Assembly: GCA_020466095.1 (NCBI GenBank)
Contig: CM035806.1
Coordinates: 140,771,934 to 140,835,933 of the forward strand
Direction: 5' to 3'
Length of the DNA stretch: 64,000 bases
DNA from: Chlorops oryzae
Lineage: Eukaryota > Arthropoda > Insecta > Diptera > Chloropidae
Shown in pieces: positions 48,581-60,108 of this stretch (position 1 is its first letter; every line of letters begins with the position of its first letter). Position numbers and translations under genes: made by a program. The notes under the pieces were generated by a model. It was not told the DNA's origin. It searched no databases and saw only the letters and a program-made list of their open reading frames with translations.

Positions 48581-49005
48581 TTGCAGCGTTTAGAGCGAAA
48601 AAAGAATGTTATTTGACAGTTAAGCACATATGATCAACATTTCGATCGTTTCTTAATTTTTCTGCATTAATCGAAGGAATTTATATTAGTTGGATTTTTT
48701 TTTTGTTTTTTTTTTTCGGCAAAGAAAGTGGCCCATACATTTTCGGATTGCAAATTAAATTTCTTTACCTTTGTTTACTAGCTTTATGGTGTTCAAATAT
48801 TTGTTACAAAAAAACCTTTGAATCTTTTAATCACCAATGATCCCATATTTCTTAATTTCATTCAAGCTTTTTTATTTCAACTTTTACTTTGGGTAATTTC
48901 ATTTAACTGCGTTTTATTGTTGCACGATCATTGTTGCATTTAATTATTTTGTTCTTTATTACTACATATTTAAATTGATTTTATTAATTTATTTTTGATT
49001 TGTAG

Positions 49006-49091
49006 GGATTTTACGCTACAAAGTCGATTTTCAAAGCATGCAGCTGGATGAGGAGTTGGACAATAATTGCTTCGATTTAGATGATTATTAA
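49006..49091 (+). CDS. eRF1: Alternative terminal coding exon of eRF1
   Basis: After a polypyrimidine-TTTGTAG acceptor, an 86-base exon in the same splice phase as 44783-44862 encodes [20 protein letters not shown] followed by NCFDLDDY and a TAA stop. Joined to exon 6 (ending 44498), it gives a 439-residue eRF1. Both terminal exons keep [10 protein letters not shown] and the DLDDY end; only the short acidic linker differs, and the distal one resembles the vertebrate tail (FDLDDY) more. The reading frame, splice site and motif are all intact, so it is a usable exon, not debris. Known: the acidic tail and domain 3 of eRF1 contact eRF3. Isoform choice is inferred, not observed. Confidence 0.88.
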
Positions 49092-49250
49092 AAAGGAAGA
49101 AAAAGAAGAAGAAGAGCAAAACGATTGGAAAATGAACGCGAATGTCGTGTTAAGTTTGTTTGGGCTTCCAGACCATACAAAACAAATATTTATTTATTTA
49201 TTCTTCTAAGTGTAATGGGCTTGATGCCTTAGCCAAGTTTATATATATAT

Positions 49251-49297
<47 letters not shown>

Positions 49298-52200
49298 TTT
49301 TTTTTTTTTTTTTTTTTGAGCAATTCGAGCGTATGCTTTTTGGTGGGATCTTTTCCATAGACCATTTTAGTTTTGTCTCTAAGAGGCATCTAAAGGTTCA
49401 GTAGCAATTGGTGAAATTGCTGGAAAATACATAGTACGCACTGAACTACAGATTGAGAATTGCTATAGCAAAAACCAACTTGGGTGGATTTAGGATATTT
49501 GGATGAGCTGTGTGACACTTTTATTATAAAATAACTAACTACGATATTATATCGTCAATTATCGCAGCTACATTATACACTATTTAGCTGTATAATAAAT
49601 CTCCTAAATACAACTACTCGAGTATTTAAGTATGTAAGTTAATTAAATAATTTTAGCATATGGAACGCATAAGTACTAAATAATTTTCGGCAGCTTTTAG
49701 CAGTTTTATATAATTCCATCTTGGAAGCTGTTCAATGCCGCATATGCAGTTAAAATCTAACAAATTTCTCTTTGTGTTAAAAAAAGGAGGCTTCTTGTTA
49801 CTGTAGGACAACAGAATATATTTGAACTCAGCACCTAAAGATATGCAATGGAATATTAAAAGATAATTTAAATAAATTTAAACCTTTATCGGTTTGGTTA
49901 AAGCTTTCAGAAAATCCGCCCAATTCCGAAAAGCCTTGCTGAAATATATTATGCATATATTATCAATAGAGCGTGTATTTTTAAGCATTTATAAAATTGA
50001 AGCGTACTTTATGGGGCAAAAAATTTGTTCAATTTACATAAAGTTAAGATTCAAATCGATTTTTACCCTATTTAAGACTTTTTCAAAGCTAGGAAATCCC
50101 CTTGAAGTTCAAATTCGCTACTTATTTCCAAAATGGTGATAAGAAAAAAAAATCCCCCCCACAAAGTATGCTTCAAATTTATAAATGCTTAAAAATACAC
50201 GCTCTAATTATCAACAATGAATGAATACTCACCATCGAAAATATTCCTAAGATTTATATGCATACTTCTGGGTGCTGAATTTAAATAATTTCTATTGCCC
50301 TATTAACATGGAATTGTAACACGATATCAAAAAAAAAGAACAGTTTTAATTGGAAGTATTATCCCATTTTCTAATTTCGAATTTTGCGGTTATTCTATTC
50401 GACAACAAATTTATGTTTCTCGAATCGAAAAGAATTATTTGACATGATTTCAATGCACAGCCAGCTGTTGTGATGTCCTCTGGAATTAAACACACGTTTT
50501 TAAAGTATTCATTCATTCGATGATCAACTCATTCATAAGCTTTTGCCAATGTTTTGCGCCCTCTTTAGCTGCAATTAATCTCATTTTCTCGTCTTTTATA
50601 AAGATAGACGGTATTAATAGAATATATTTAATTTTCATTATTTTTTATAAATCATTTTCTGAGATTCAAGGCAATAATGCAACTTTCGAAGCCGACGCAG
50701 TAAGGCATGATAGCATCTAGTTATAGTACTTACTATTTATCTAGAATATAAGCATGTGAAGACGTCGACTGAACTGTTTTTTATTGAAGTACAATTCAAC
50801 ATAAGTAAACTTCCCTGTTACTTTTTTATTTATTCTACTTTTGTTCTAATAAAAAAAAAACAAAGAGATTGTATTATATGTAGAAAAAAAAAAAAAAAAA
50901 AACAATTAATAATAATGCACTCTTCAGTGGAAATCAAGACGCTTAATGGAGGTTAAGCTGCAATCATTTACAGCATAGTTTATTACGGCATTAAATAATT
51001 TCTTTCACAGTCCATTCTGCTATGCTGCCAATCGACGACGTTCACTATACAAACAATTGGTGAGCCAAAACTGATTGCAGCTTAATGTATTACGTATGGA
51101 TGGATTGTGATGGATTCATTGTCGTCCATTTTACAATATTCGGGTAAATAAGTTTTTTTTTTTCTTGCCACATTTAATTATATGAAAAAATTTTCGTACT
51201 ACAGTCGAAATCGTTTATAACAGACTTCAAAGCGATATGTCTACTGGGTCAGGCCACGAGAAACGTGACATAGTGGGCCTGGGATTTTGGTTTTTGGACC
51301 TTACATCCAAAGATTATAGCCGTTCATAACTCCCCATAATATATCAGAAAGAAATTCCCTCAGTTGTTGTTGTTGTTGCAATTTGAAAATCGAAAATTTG
51401 ACAATTTTTCAATATTTCTCTTTTATATATGGTTATGCGCCTTCTTATATGAAGGTTGTCTCACAAAAAACGCTCTGTGTCGGAAATTCCTTGGAAATAC
51501 AAATTTTTTTTTTATTGTTTCTGAAACGCAGCTCAATGGTCTACATAATAATGTACAATTGGTTATTTTTCTAGCTCCGGCTCTATATACAAATCGCAAA
51601 TGTTTATTTTAAATTCGAATTTCCGAACAATTTTTTTCAGTGTATACTATTTTTCGAATTTTAATTTTTTTCTTCATTTATTCTTAAACGAGTAAAGAAA
51701 GAATTTTTCATTTATCTCAAGTCTTATTTTAGATATAAAATTATGAATAAAAGAGAAATATTGAAAAATTGTCAAATTTTCGATTTTCAAATTGCAACAA
51801 CAACAACAACTGAGGGAATTTCTTTCTTATATATTATGGGGAGTTATGAACGGCTATAATCTTTGGATGTAAGGTCCAAAAACCAAAATCCCAGACCCAC
51901 TATGTCACGTTTCTCGTGGCCTGACCCTACTACAAGCGATGTCTGTTATATACGAATTCCTAATGCATAGGGATTCCCCTTACACTCGGAAGGACCGGAG
52001 GCTTTGTCTACTATATGTGATAGTCTGTTATAACCGGGTATGTGACAATCGATTTCGACTGGAATTGTTTTTGTTGATCTTTTTTTTTTTTTGGGTTGAT
52101 TCCTGACCTAATTGCTGCCTACAAGTCAGAACGAAAACTACTTTGTTTTTTTTTTTTTGTTTTTAAATACATATTTTAGTGTGTTAGAAATGCATTAGTC

Positions 52201-52496
52201 GGCATGCATGATAAATATGTATGTGTGTAAATATATAATTTCCGGTGTTTTTGATTTATTTATTTTTTTTTTTTTTCTGAGTACAGTGCTTGGCGATAGC
52301 GCTAAATATAAATTTCAACAAGAAATGGTCTTGTCTTACATTTCGCTGACCCTAGGGAACAACGGATGTTCTCATTCTATTTAGAGCTTTTGCCATAATT
52401 TCTTGCTCTGCAATCTGAAACGATGCTCTGCAGTGAGTTTTTCTAAAATATTTCATGATAAGCTTTTCCGTCAGTCAGACTAGAAAAGAAATAAAT

Positions 52497-52528
<32 letters not shown>

Positions 52529-52678
52529 TATAAAAGTTCACGATACCCATTGTCGGTGGTAGTGTGGCAGCCCTTGGTTTTCAATTTTGATAGAAGCATA
52601 CACAGTACGATTTGATTCAGTCATAACACCAGAGAACTGACTGGGCATCAGTTTCTTTTGCCTATTCTGTGTGTCAAG
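49092..52678. other. Intergenic, microsatellites and a foldback element
   Basis: Contains a TA microsatellite followed by a run of about 22 T (49235-49316), AT-rich sequence without a recognised gene, a short inverted repeat near 50954-51084 (TTAAGCTGCAATCA and its inverse), the foldback element at 51202-52061, and TA-rich DNA up to TATAAAAG at 52529-52536, which may belong to the promoter of the next gene. Confidence 0.5.
51202..52061. mobile_element. 860-bp foldback element with CAGTCGAAATCG ends
   Basis: The left end reads CAGTCGAAATCGTTTATAAC and the right end is the inverse, ending CGATTTCGACTG. The arms match over about 220 bp in total (for example CACGAGAAACGTGACATAGT on the left against CACTATGTCACGTTTCTCGT on the right). 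The right arm has an extra piece of about 100 bp. A CAGTCGAA terminus with A/T flank suggests a Tc1/mariner-pogo type element. There is no transposase frame. Confidence 0.75.
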
Positions 52679-55094
52679 ATGTTTCGCTGCAGTGGTTTTG
52701 CTGCGTTTTCAATTTTTATATTTCTTTGTTTACCGCTGTCGCATGCTGAGAACGAACATAGACGCATTTTATCAAGGAGTGGTGTTTTTCGTGGCCATTC
52801 GCCCGCCATAAATGATTTCGAGGATTTCCCAGTTAATCCCGAAGCGTATAGACCAGAGCCCATACTGCCGCCACCGCCGCCAAACGATCCGGATGTCGTA
52901 TTCGTACCACGCTTGGGCTCAATACGCGGCCAATCGAATTACAAGCATATTCGAAATCGCCCAATAAAAGCATTCCGCAATATCAAATATGCTCACGTTA
53001 GAAGTGGACTTGGACGATTTCAGGTAGAGAATTTCCAATGAACAAATTAATCGGTGGATCTTTTGACGATAGTATCGCGAGTATTGTTTCTTTCTCTAAC
53101 AGCAAGCCAGTCTTGTAAATTACGATTTGAGTGATAATATCATACCTGCTACAGATGTTGCACCGAATTGTGCTCAATTTCCCGATCTGCCATTCATGAA
53201 CCTTTCAGGCATGAATAGTATACTTGTAGATGACTGCCTTAGCTTAAACATCTATGCGCCAAATGTAAGTCTGCTGTGATCATCAATAATAGCCACGATT
53301 TCATGGAGTATGTGTGTGTTTTCGTTTTTTTTTTCTTTTAGAAACCGGGTCTGTTTCCTGTGATTGTATTCGTTCACGGCGAAATGCTTTTCGATGGTAG
53401 CGCTGAAGAAGGGCAGCCAGATTATTTCCTGGAACACGATGTCGTACTGGTGACTGTTAATTATCGTTTGGCTCCATTTGGTTTTCTTAGTACTTTGACG
53501 GATGAAATGCCCGGAAATGTCGCATTATCCGATTTGCAATTGGCATTGGAATGGGTACATCATTATATAAGCGCTTTTGGTGGTAATCGCGATCAAGTGA
53601 CTCTGCTCGGCCAGGCCGGGGGAGCTACGCTTGTGCACGCTCTCAGTTTATCGAATCGTACGCAGGGTCTTTTCCACAAATTGATACTTCAGTCTGGAAC
53701 AGCATTAAATCCGTATTTCTTGGATGAAGACCCAATTACCACAGCACGGAGCTTTGCGCGCCTAGCACGTTGTCCACCATCCAGAGCGGTTAGTGTTTTG
53801 CAAAGTCTACACGAATGCTTCGGGCGTTTAAGCACGCTAGAACTGTTGCGCTTGATGGAAAAGTTTTGGGTATGTCTATTTGGTGTATTCACTTTTCGCT
53901 CGCTTATTTATCAAAAATTTTTTCCTTGTCTTGTTTTCCTTTTCTACTTTTAGGAAAACAACGAGCCACGAGGGTTACGTTACACTGGTGGTTTCAAACT
54001 TGTTTTTGGTGATAGATTTGGATTCTTAGAGGAACATCCTGCGTCATTGATTGCACATCAAAGCCATCCACGATATCCATTATTAGCGGGCGTTACTAAG
54101 GATGCTGGTGCATTTATTATGTCTAGTAAGATGGCTATTAAATTTATGCGCATTTTGAATTGGAAATGTATTATTACTCTCTTAAATTCTAGGAGTAATG
54201 TTCACGCAGTTGCAACAATTACGTTCGACGAACATATCCGACTACATCAGTATAGCGCTTCGACATACAGCGCAGCCGCGGCACTATCAAATCTGGTATC
54301 GTTTGGCATTGCAGCATATTTTCGATGGGGAAGATATGAAAAATTCTCAAAATAATTTGAGTAGCTTAGCTCAAGGACTTTTGGAGGTATTTTACTTAGA
54401 ATTGAAATTGATTTTTTTTATTTTTTTAAATTTTTTTTTCAAATTATTTCATCAAATTGTCTTTCGCACCTCACAGCTCGTCAATTTGATACTTTATCGA
54501 GGCCCACTAATAGACTCCATACGTCATACATTCCGAAAGACTCCAACGTTCCTTTACTGCTTCGATTATCGCGGTGAACATCATCGTTTTAGCTATTTAT
54601 CGAATCCATTACCATTCGCAACGGATGCTACTCTGAGCGACGATAGTATCTATCTTTTTCCGTATCCACCAGATGTAAGTCAACTAAATGGCGAGGACAG
54701 AACGCTCTCACGTGCCTTAGTAACAATGTGGATGAATTTTGTGGAAATGACCATTCCAAATGTAAATCCTGGAATATGGCCAAATGTTACAACCGAATAT
54801 GGACCATTTGTCCGTTTCACTAACTCAAAAGAGAGCACAATTGAGCTTGATTATCACTTTGGTGAAGGAATACCAATTCCAAATTTATATCCAGAATTTA
54901 CGGTCAATAGTACGATTACGCGCCGTCCTCCACCCAATAACTATTTGAGCTATCCATATTATGCTCAACATGGACTGAGACCAAGTCATACTTATGAGAC
55001 TGTGTTGAATAATGGCGAGATTTCAAGGCAACAGCCAAATCAGCCATCAATGCAACTTCGACAGCCCTATAATGGCTATTCCAATAATGGATAA
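52679..55094 (+). CDS. Secreted noncatalytic cholinesterase-like protein A
   Basis: Six exons: 52679-53023, 53103-53264, 53342-53869, 53954-54125, 54193-54386 and 54477-55094, giving 672 residues. A signal peptide (MFRCSGFAAFSIFIFLCLPL, cut near SHA) and a proline-rich spacer precede an alpha/beta-hydrolase of the carboxylesterase B family: RLGSIRG, NCAQFPD...DDCLSLNIY, VTVNYRLAPFGFLST, GNVALSDLQLALEWV. The nucleophile elbow, normally GESAG, is GQAGG, so Ser is replaced by Ala. The oxyanion HGGG is HGEM, and the catalytic His segment reads TLSDDSIYLF, without His. It is therefore predicted to be inactive, like glutactin and other adhesion-type family members. The family's disulfide cysteines are kept. 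No membrane anchor is seen at the C-terminus (Gln/Asn-rich). AATAAA is at 55149. Convergent with gene B. Confidence 0.85.
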
Positions 55095-55407
55095 TGGCTT
55101 AGATCATACTTATGGGAAAAAATTATCAACAAAATATACAATGGTGCGAATAAAGCATAAATAAAATGAAGCCGGAAAACGTTCAAAATGCTGAAGTTCT
55201 ATTCAGCGAGAGCAATAGCATCGGCGATTTAAGCCTAAATGTATGCATCAAATTCTTGCATCTATATTGTTGTGTTTTAAGAAACAACCGGTTTTTCCCT
55301 CTTCCCCTCTACGATCAAAATATAAAAAAAAAATGTTTTAGTGGATACCACTAGGGACTGTTCTATGCACACATATATATATATATATATATTTAATAAT
55401 TTCATTA
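55095..55407. other. Short convergent 3' spacer with TA microsatellite
   Basis: Between the stop codons of the two convergent esterase-like genes. It holds the AATAAA of gene A near 55149 and a TA run near 55371-55391. No further feature is seen. Confidence 0.5.
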
Positions 55408-57691
55408 CTAATACCATAAACGATTCGTTCTTGTAGGACTACTTAATCGTGAAACTTTTCTCCGTCGGTTTCGACTGTTAGGCTTTGATGTTCGCTTTCG
55501 CATTACGTAATCCATAAATTTATGTGTGGCATTCGATTTCCTATTGACATGATTTCGCAGATAGTAGACTTCACGCACTAGACTATTTCCACTTTCCTCA
55601 TCAAGGAGCGTCGCAGAGAACTCTCTGAAAAAATTCCCCGCTATGGTGAATGTCTCATCGATTTTGAGATACGGTCCGTATAGCGTTGTCATCGGTGGCC
55701 AATATCCACTGTTATGCGAGGCAAATGGATGACCATTGATAACAAACGAAGTCCATATATCAACCATGCGTTTTGCCATTGCATCGTCAGGCGGGCTAAG
55801 ATTGGCGGCATGTTGCGGATAAGGGAATAAATAAATTGCCTCGTCTGTTAGCGAAACGCCAGCTTTAAACGGACTTTGCATATTTGTCTCTTCGTCCATA
55901 TCATGATAGCGATTGAATTCACCTAAATAATCGAAGGTGTAGAGAAAAGTATTATCCGGAACATGTTTGTTATTCATATTCAGTGCCAAGAGTACTGGCA
56001 GTTTATGCATTAATGTACCAGCGACCTGAAAACGAGAACGAACGAGAATCATCAGTTTCATCCAGAATAATCTGATTTGGTGTGTCACTTCTTCTTACAT
56101 CAACAAGTCGTGGTAGTAATGAATTAAATGTACCATTTTCCAAAAGTTTCCGATTGAAAAAATCATGCGTTATAAAACTAGTTAGAAGCATAGTTTTGTC
56201 CGTGCCTACAACCTGCCGTATAACATGATCGATATAGTTGGTAGTTGTATACTCGGCGTTAGGAATTTTGCCTTCAAAATCGCTTTCCAAAATTTCTGTA
56301 AAACGAAAGGAAAATAAGAATATTTCGAATGAGATGCAAGCAAGAATTTCTTTTTTTTTTAAGCTTGCCATTCAATATTCGTGAGCCGGCATTTTTTGGT
56401 GCTCCTCCCATGGCTGGATAGCTAAAATTCGTCTCAAGCATTAGATCATATGGATGCTTTGGTAATACATTACTTGGTCCGCCTATTGTAAATTGTATGC
56501 CACCGGTATAACCGACACCTAAGGGGGCTTTCTCAACCTACAAGAATTTTCATTAAAAAAAAAAAAAAAACAAACGACCGATTTATTTGTTGATTCCACT
56601 CACGGCATGTTCCATGAATGCATTAAGAAGTTCCAAAGGCGGTAGATCCATTAAGCACTGATTAAGATCTCCAACAGTTTCCATTTTACATTTTGCCTTC
56701 TCAGCGATATGTTGCGCATGTTTGCGTGGGCTGTCTTCCAAAAAAATTGGCATTAATGCTGACCCGGAATGATAGATCACTTGATGGAACAACCCTTTCG
56801 GTATCTATAGCGATACAATTGAATAAAAAGGTATCTGTAGTAAATCTATACACAAAAACCCTTAACTAACCATTGGCGATATTGTTAATAGATGTGTTAT
56901 TGCCGCACCGCCCACCTGCCCGGATACAGTTACGCGTTGTTCGTCGCCACCAAAATACTGTATAAAATATTTGATGAATTGCAACGCCAAGTATATATCT
57001 AGTACACCGACATTTCCCGGTATATCATTCGTTTTGGTGGATAGAAAACCAAAGGGTCCAAGTCGATATTGTGGTGTCACCAAAACAATATCCTTTTCCA
57101 GTAGATAGTTTGGAGGAGCTTCCAAATTACTACCCTCATAAAGATATTCGCCATGTATATAGACCAACACCGGATAACGTCCAGTCACATTTGGTGTCGT
57201 TATGGTCATTGATAGACAATCCTCAATGTCTAATATATCATCGAGTTTTTTTAACATTTCCATTGAAACGACAGAAGGACAACCAATCTTCTCAGTGCTC
57301 GCATCCATAATATCCTCCCACGGCTCAATTGGCCGAGGTGGCTAAGAAAAAAAAAAAAAAAAAAAAATTTTTAGCATAAGAATAAAACTCTATACCTCTG
57401 AATCCAGTTTCGAAATCGGGAAAATTTTATGACTACCTTGAAACGATGTTTTCCAGTTGGCGGCTCAGCATATTTCACGTCGACAAACTGAAAAACTTCA
57501 CGCTTTGTCCAGGCTGTTTCAATAACACGTCCTTGGATTGAACCCAACGTCGGAATGTCCACAACAGTAGTATCGATGTTTTCTTCATCGTCCAAGGATG
57601 TTGCGGAAACTCGCTCTGGAAGTTTGCTACAGTAAAATAATAAAATTATAAATGCCCAACCGATTGATGACGGACGTTGCATAATTTGCAT
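55408..57691 (-). CDS. Secreted noncatalytic cholinesterase-like protein B
   Basis: Six exons on minus: 57691-57437, 57341-56871, 56804-56604, 56537-56369, 56295-56099 and 56025-55408, giving 636 residues. The N-terminus (MQIMQRPSSIGWAFIILLFY) is a signal peptide. Family landmarks: LGSIQGRVIETAW, CPSVVSMEML...EDCLSMTI, VLVYIHGEYLYEGS, VTPQYRLGPFGFLSTKTNDI, GNVGVLDIYLALQFI. The nucleophile elbow is SGQVGGAA: Ser is replaced by Val. The oxyanion HGGG is HGEY, and the His position reads GVSLTDEAIYLFPYPQ. All three catalytic elements are altered, so a binding or adhesion role is more likely than hydrolysis. Exon 4 ends AATG followed by GCAAGC, so that intron uses a GC donor. The basic tail (RKRTSKPNSRNRRRKVSRLS) has no membrane segment. 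Confidence 0.85.
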
Positions 57692-58259
57692 GATTGTCTA
57701 ACACTGAATCGATGGATAAATGGATCGATGGACGAGCGGTATCAAAATCCGTTTCAATATTTGCGAACAGCTGCGTTGTTACTAGCAGACTGCCTTCAAT
57801 TTGATCAGGTTAAAGCGAATATAGTTTCGATTAGTTCTATGATTTTTTTTTTTTTTTTTTGCCCGAACCGTAACCGTGAACCTCAGGAACTAAATTAAGG
57901 TGAGCTAACTGCGATTTCACTGAAGGCAAGACAAGAAGCGACATGCGAGTTTCAGCACATATTACTGATAGAATCATCATTTTTGCCGTCACCTTTGGCT
58001 CTTCTTCTGGTAGAAATTCAAACTTTAATGACCAAAAAAAAAAAAAAAAAAAAAAACTGCTAATATCGTTCACCAGCCTTTCCGTTTGTCCATCCGCTGC
58101 GAAATCCATTTGGATATGCAAATTTACCTGACCCAGTTTTATTTCATTACGTTTTTTTTTTTTCTTTTCTAATATTTGCGATTCTGACCTTTTTCCTCTC
58201 TTTTCACAATAAAAAGGGGAAAGCCATTCGAAATTATACAGCAGAACTTTGCTGAAATC

Positions 58260-58293
<34 letters not shown>

Positions 58294-60108
58294 ATAGAAT
58301 TAACGTGCGACCATTTTCGTTGGGCTAAATTTTGATGCTTTGTTCGTAGGTGTGCTCCTTCGGTTTTGTAGCCTATGGTAGAAAAAACTCCTTTAGATGT
58401 GGTTGAAGGGTTAATAGATATTTTACGAATAGTGGAAAGGAAATTATGTCTTAATAGATTAAATTGCATTTTTGGGAAATTAGGAAGTTCTATATATAAA
58501 TATTTTTTTTCATATTATTTGAAAATTATTCGATCTTAATCGCTTTGCACCTCCCACAGGCGGAATAACATGAAATATTTTGACACCGCGATCATTAATA
58601 GATCTTTTCGATTTTTTTTACCTATATATATATTATATATATGTTTTTTAATATACCTAACATTCCCAGTGGGAAATTTGTTCGGAAAAGTTTAAAGTCA
58701 TCAATTCAAATGGCTTTACAAAGGCTCGGCATAAGCGTTTTTTTTGTTGCTTTTTTTTTTTATCTATTTATCGATGTTTCCATTTATACTTGGTTGAACA
58801 GGTAAAGGAATTCGATCAAATTTTGGGCTTTTAAAAACTTGTTCCAGCAACTTCAACAATGAGTACGAATTAGGCCATCGCGATCTAATATTTCCTATGT
58901 GGCGGCGATGGTCTTCTGCTCATCGTTGCGATAGTTTCTAATTTCAATATACATATTTTGTGTAATAGTTCAAACATACTCACATATACATATATGTAGG
59001 CACTGATACTTGTCTTATCGCTTCTTCGCGTCGGTATTTGACCTAATAACCCATGAAAACTTTTGTTTGTATGTTAATTTTCTATGCTTGTGCGCTCGCA
59101 CTAAATTCGGCTGAGGTTAAGAATCTTATAATCTTTTCATGTTGAATCATTTGGAAATTTGGAGCGAAAAAAGTTATTAGGCATTGTATGATCAGTAGAA
59201 AGTGTGTGATTCTAATTTGCATTTTCTGTTTGTTTTCATTCTAATTATTTCTTTTTATTTATTTTTTTTTTTTTTTTTCATGTTATTTGAAAATTATTCG
59301 AGCTTTTTTTTTGTTTTTTTTTAAAGGCATCGAACTTCACAGCGAGATATAGTATCTTTATTAGAGACAAAGATTAATGGCATCAATAAATAAAACTGGT
59401 TTAATATATACAATTTTCTTAGAAATTCTACAAAGCCAAACATATCTTTAATGGTATTGGCACCGCGAGGCATTTTATGATGATCTCACCAGAACTCTAT
59501 CGCCGAAAATCGTCAAAAGAAAAAAAAAAAATCTCACAAATAAATTAATAGAAATTTCAGTGGCGATAGCTTTATGAACATCATATGAATAAAAAAATAA
59601 ATAAACACACCGATTTAGAAAAAAAACCTATTGAGATATAACACAAAAGGAGAAGTTTTTAAGTTTACGATCGAGTATTTTAATTTCATTTAACGATAAT
59701 GCCCATTGTTATCTTTGAAGGCATTTCAATGTTATTGATTGCATATGATAGCATTTCCTACCGGGGGCATAATAAATCTCTTCGGTGTTCGAATTCAATT
59801 TACACACTTGGCTTTGTAAGAAAACAATTCCTAATCAATGAAAAGAGAAAAGGAATAAAAAAACTCATCCCTTTAGAGCTTTATTACACACCAATCCCCC
59901 CCGCATTCTCTACTACAACCCATAAATAAACAAACAAAAAATTCACAAAGTACTACAACCATATTGTTGTATTAGGAAAATTTATATTGGCGCATAAATA
60001 TACAGATTGAAAAAAAAAAAAAAAATATAATATAAATAAAAAAAAAATAAAATAAAAACTTTCTTAAACGAAATTTAAATATTTTGTGCGAATAAATTGA
60101 ACTTTCTC
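57692..60108. other. Spacer between esterase-like genes B and C
   Basis: AT-rich, with A or T runs of 15-30 bases (57843, 58033, 58262, 59266). It should contain the promoter of gene B and the 3' region of gene C. No coding exon or defined repeat was recognised. Confidence 0.45.

Larger units (their letters stand above)
44863..49005. other. Intron between alternative eRF1 ends, a transposon nest
   Basis: For the proximal isoform this is 3' untranslated and downstream sequence; for the distal isoform it is the end of a 4.5-kb intron. It contains GA-rich simple sequence (about 45115-45200), an A run near 45331, an inverted-repeat element (46163-46339), a 132-bp palindrome (46399-46530) and a hAT-like element (46542-48580). 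No coding exon is seen apart from the distal one. Confidence 0.6.

Noticed and set aside
50954..51084. Short inverted repeat TTAAGCTGCAATCA around 100 bp of unique DNA
   Set aside because: Arms of only about 13 bp and no target duplication; too weak to call an element.
52529..52622. TATAAAAG and TCAGTC as TATA box and initiator of esterase-like gene A
   Set aside because: The two are about 90 bp apart, too far for a standard TATA-Inr pair; the TATA-like word ends a TA microsatellite.
57837..58469. 210-codon minus-strand frame upstream of esterase-like gene B
   Set aside because: Built from several A/T homopolymers (Phe and Lys runs) with no domain, signal peptide or splice context.
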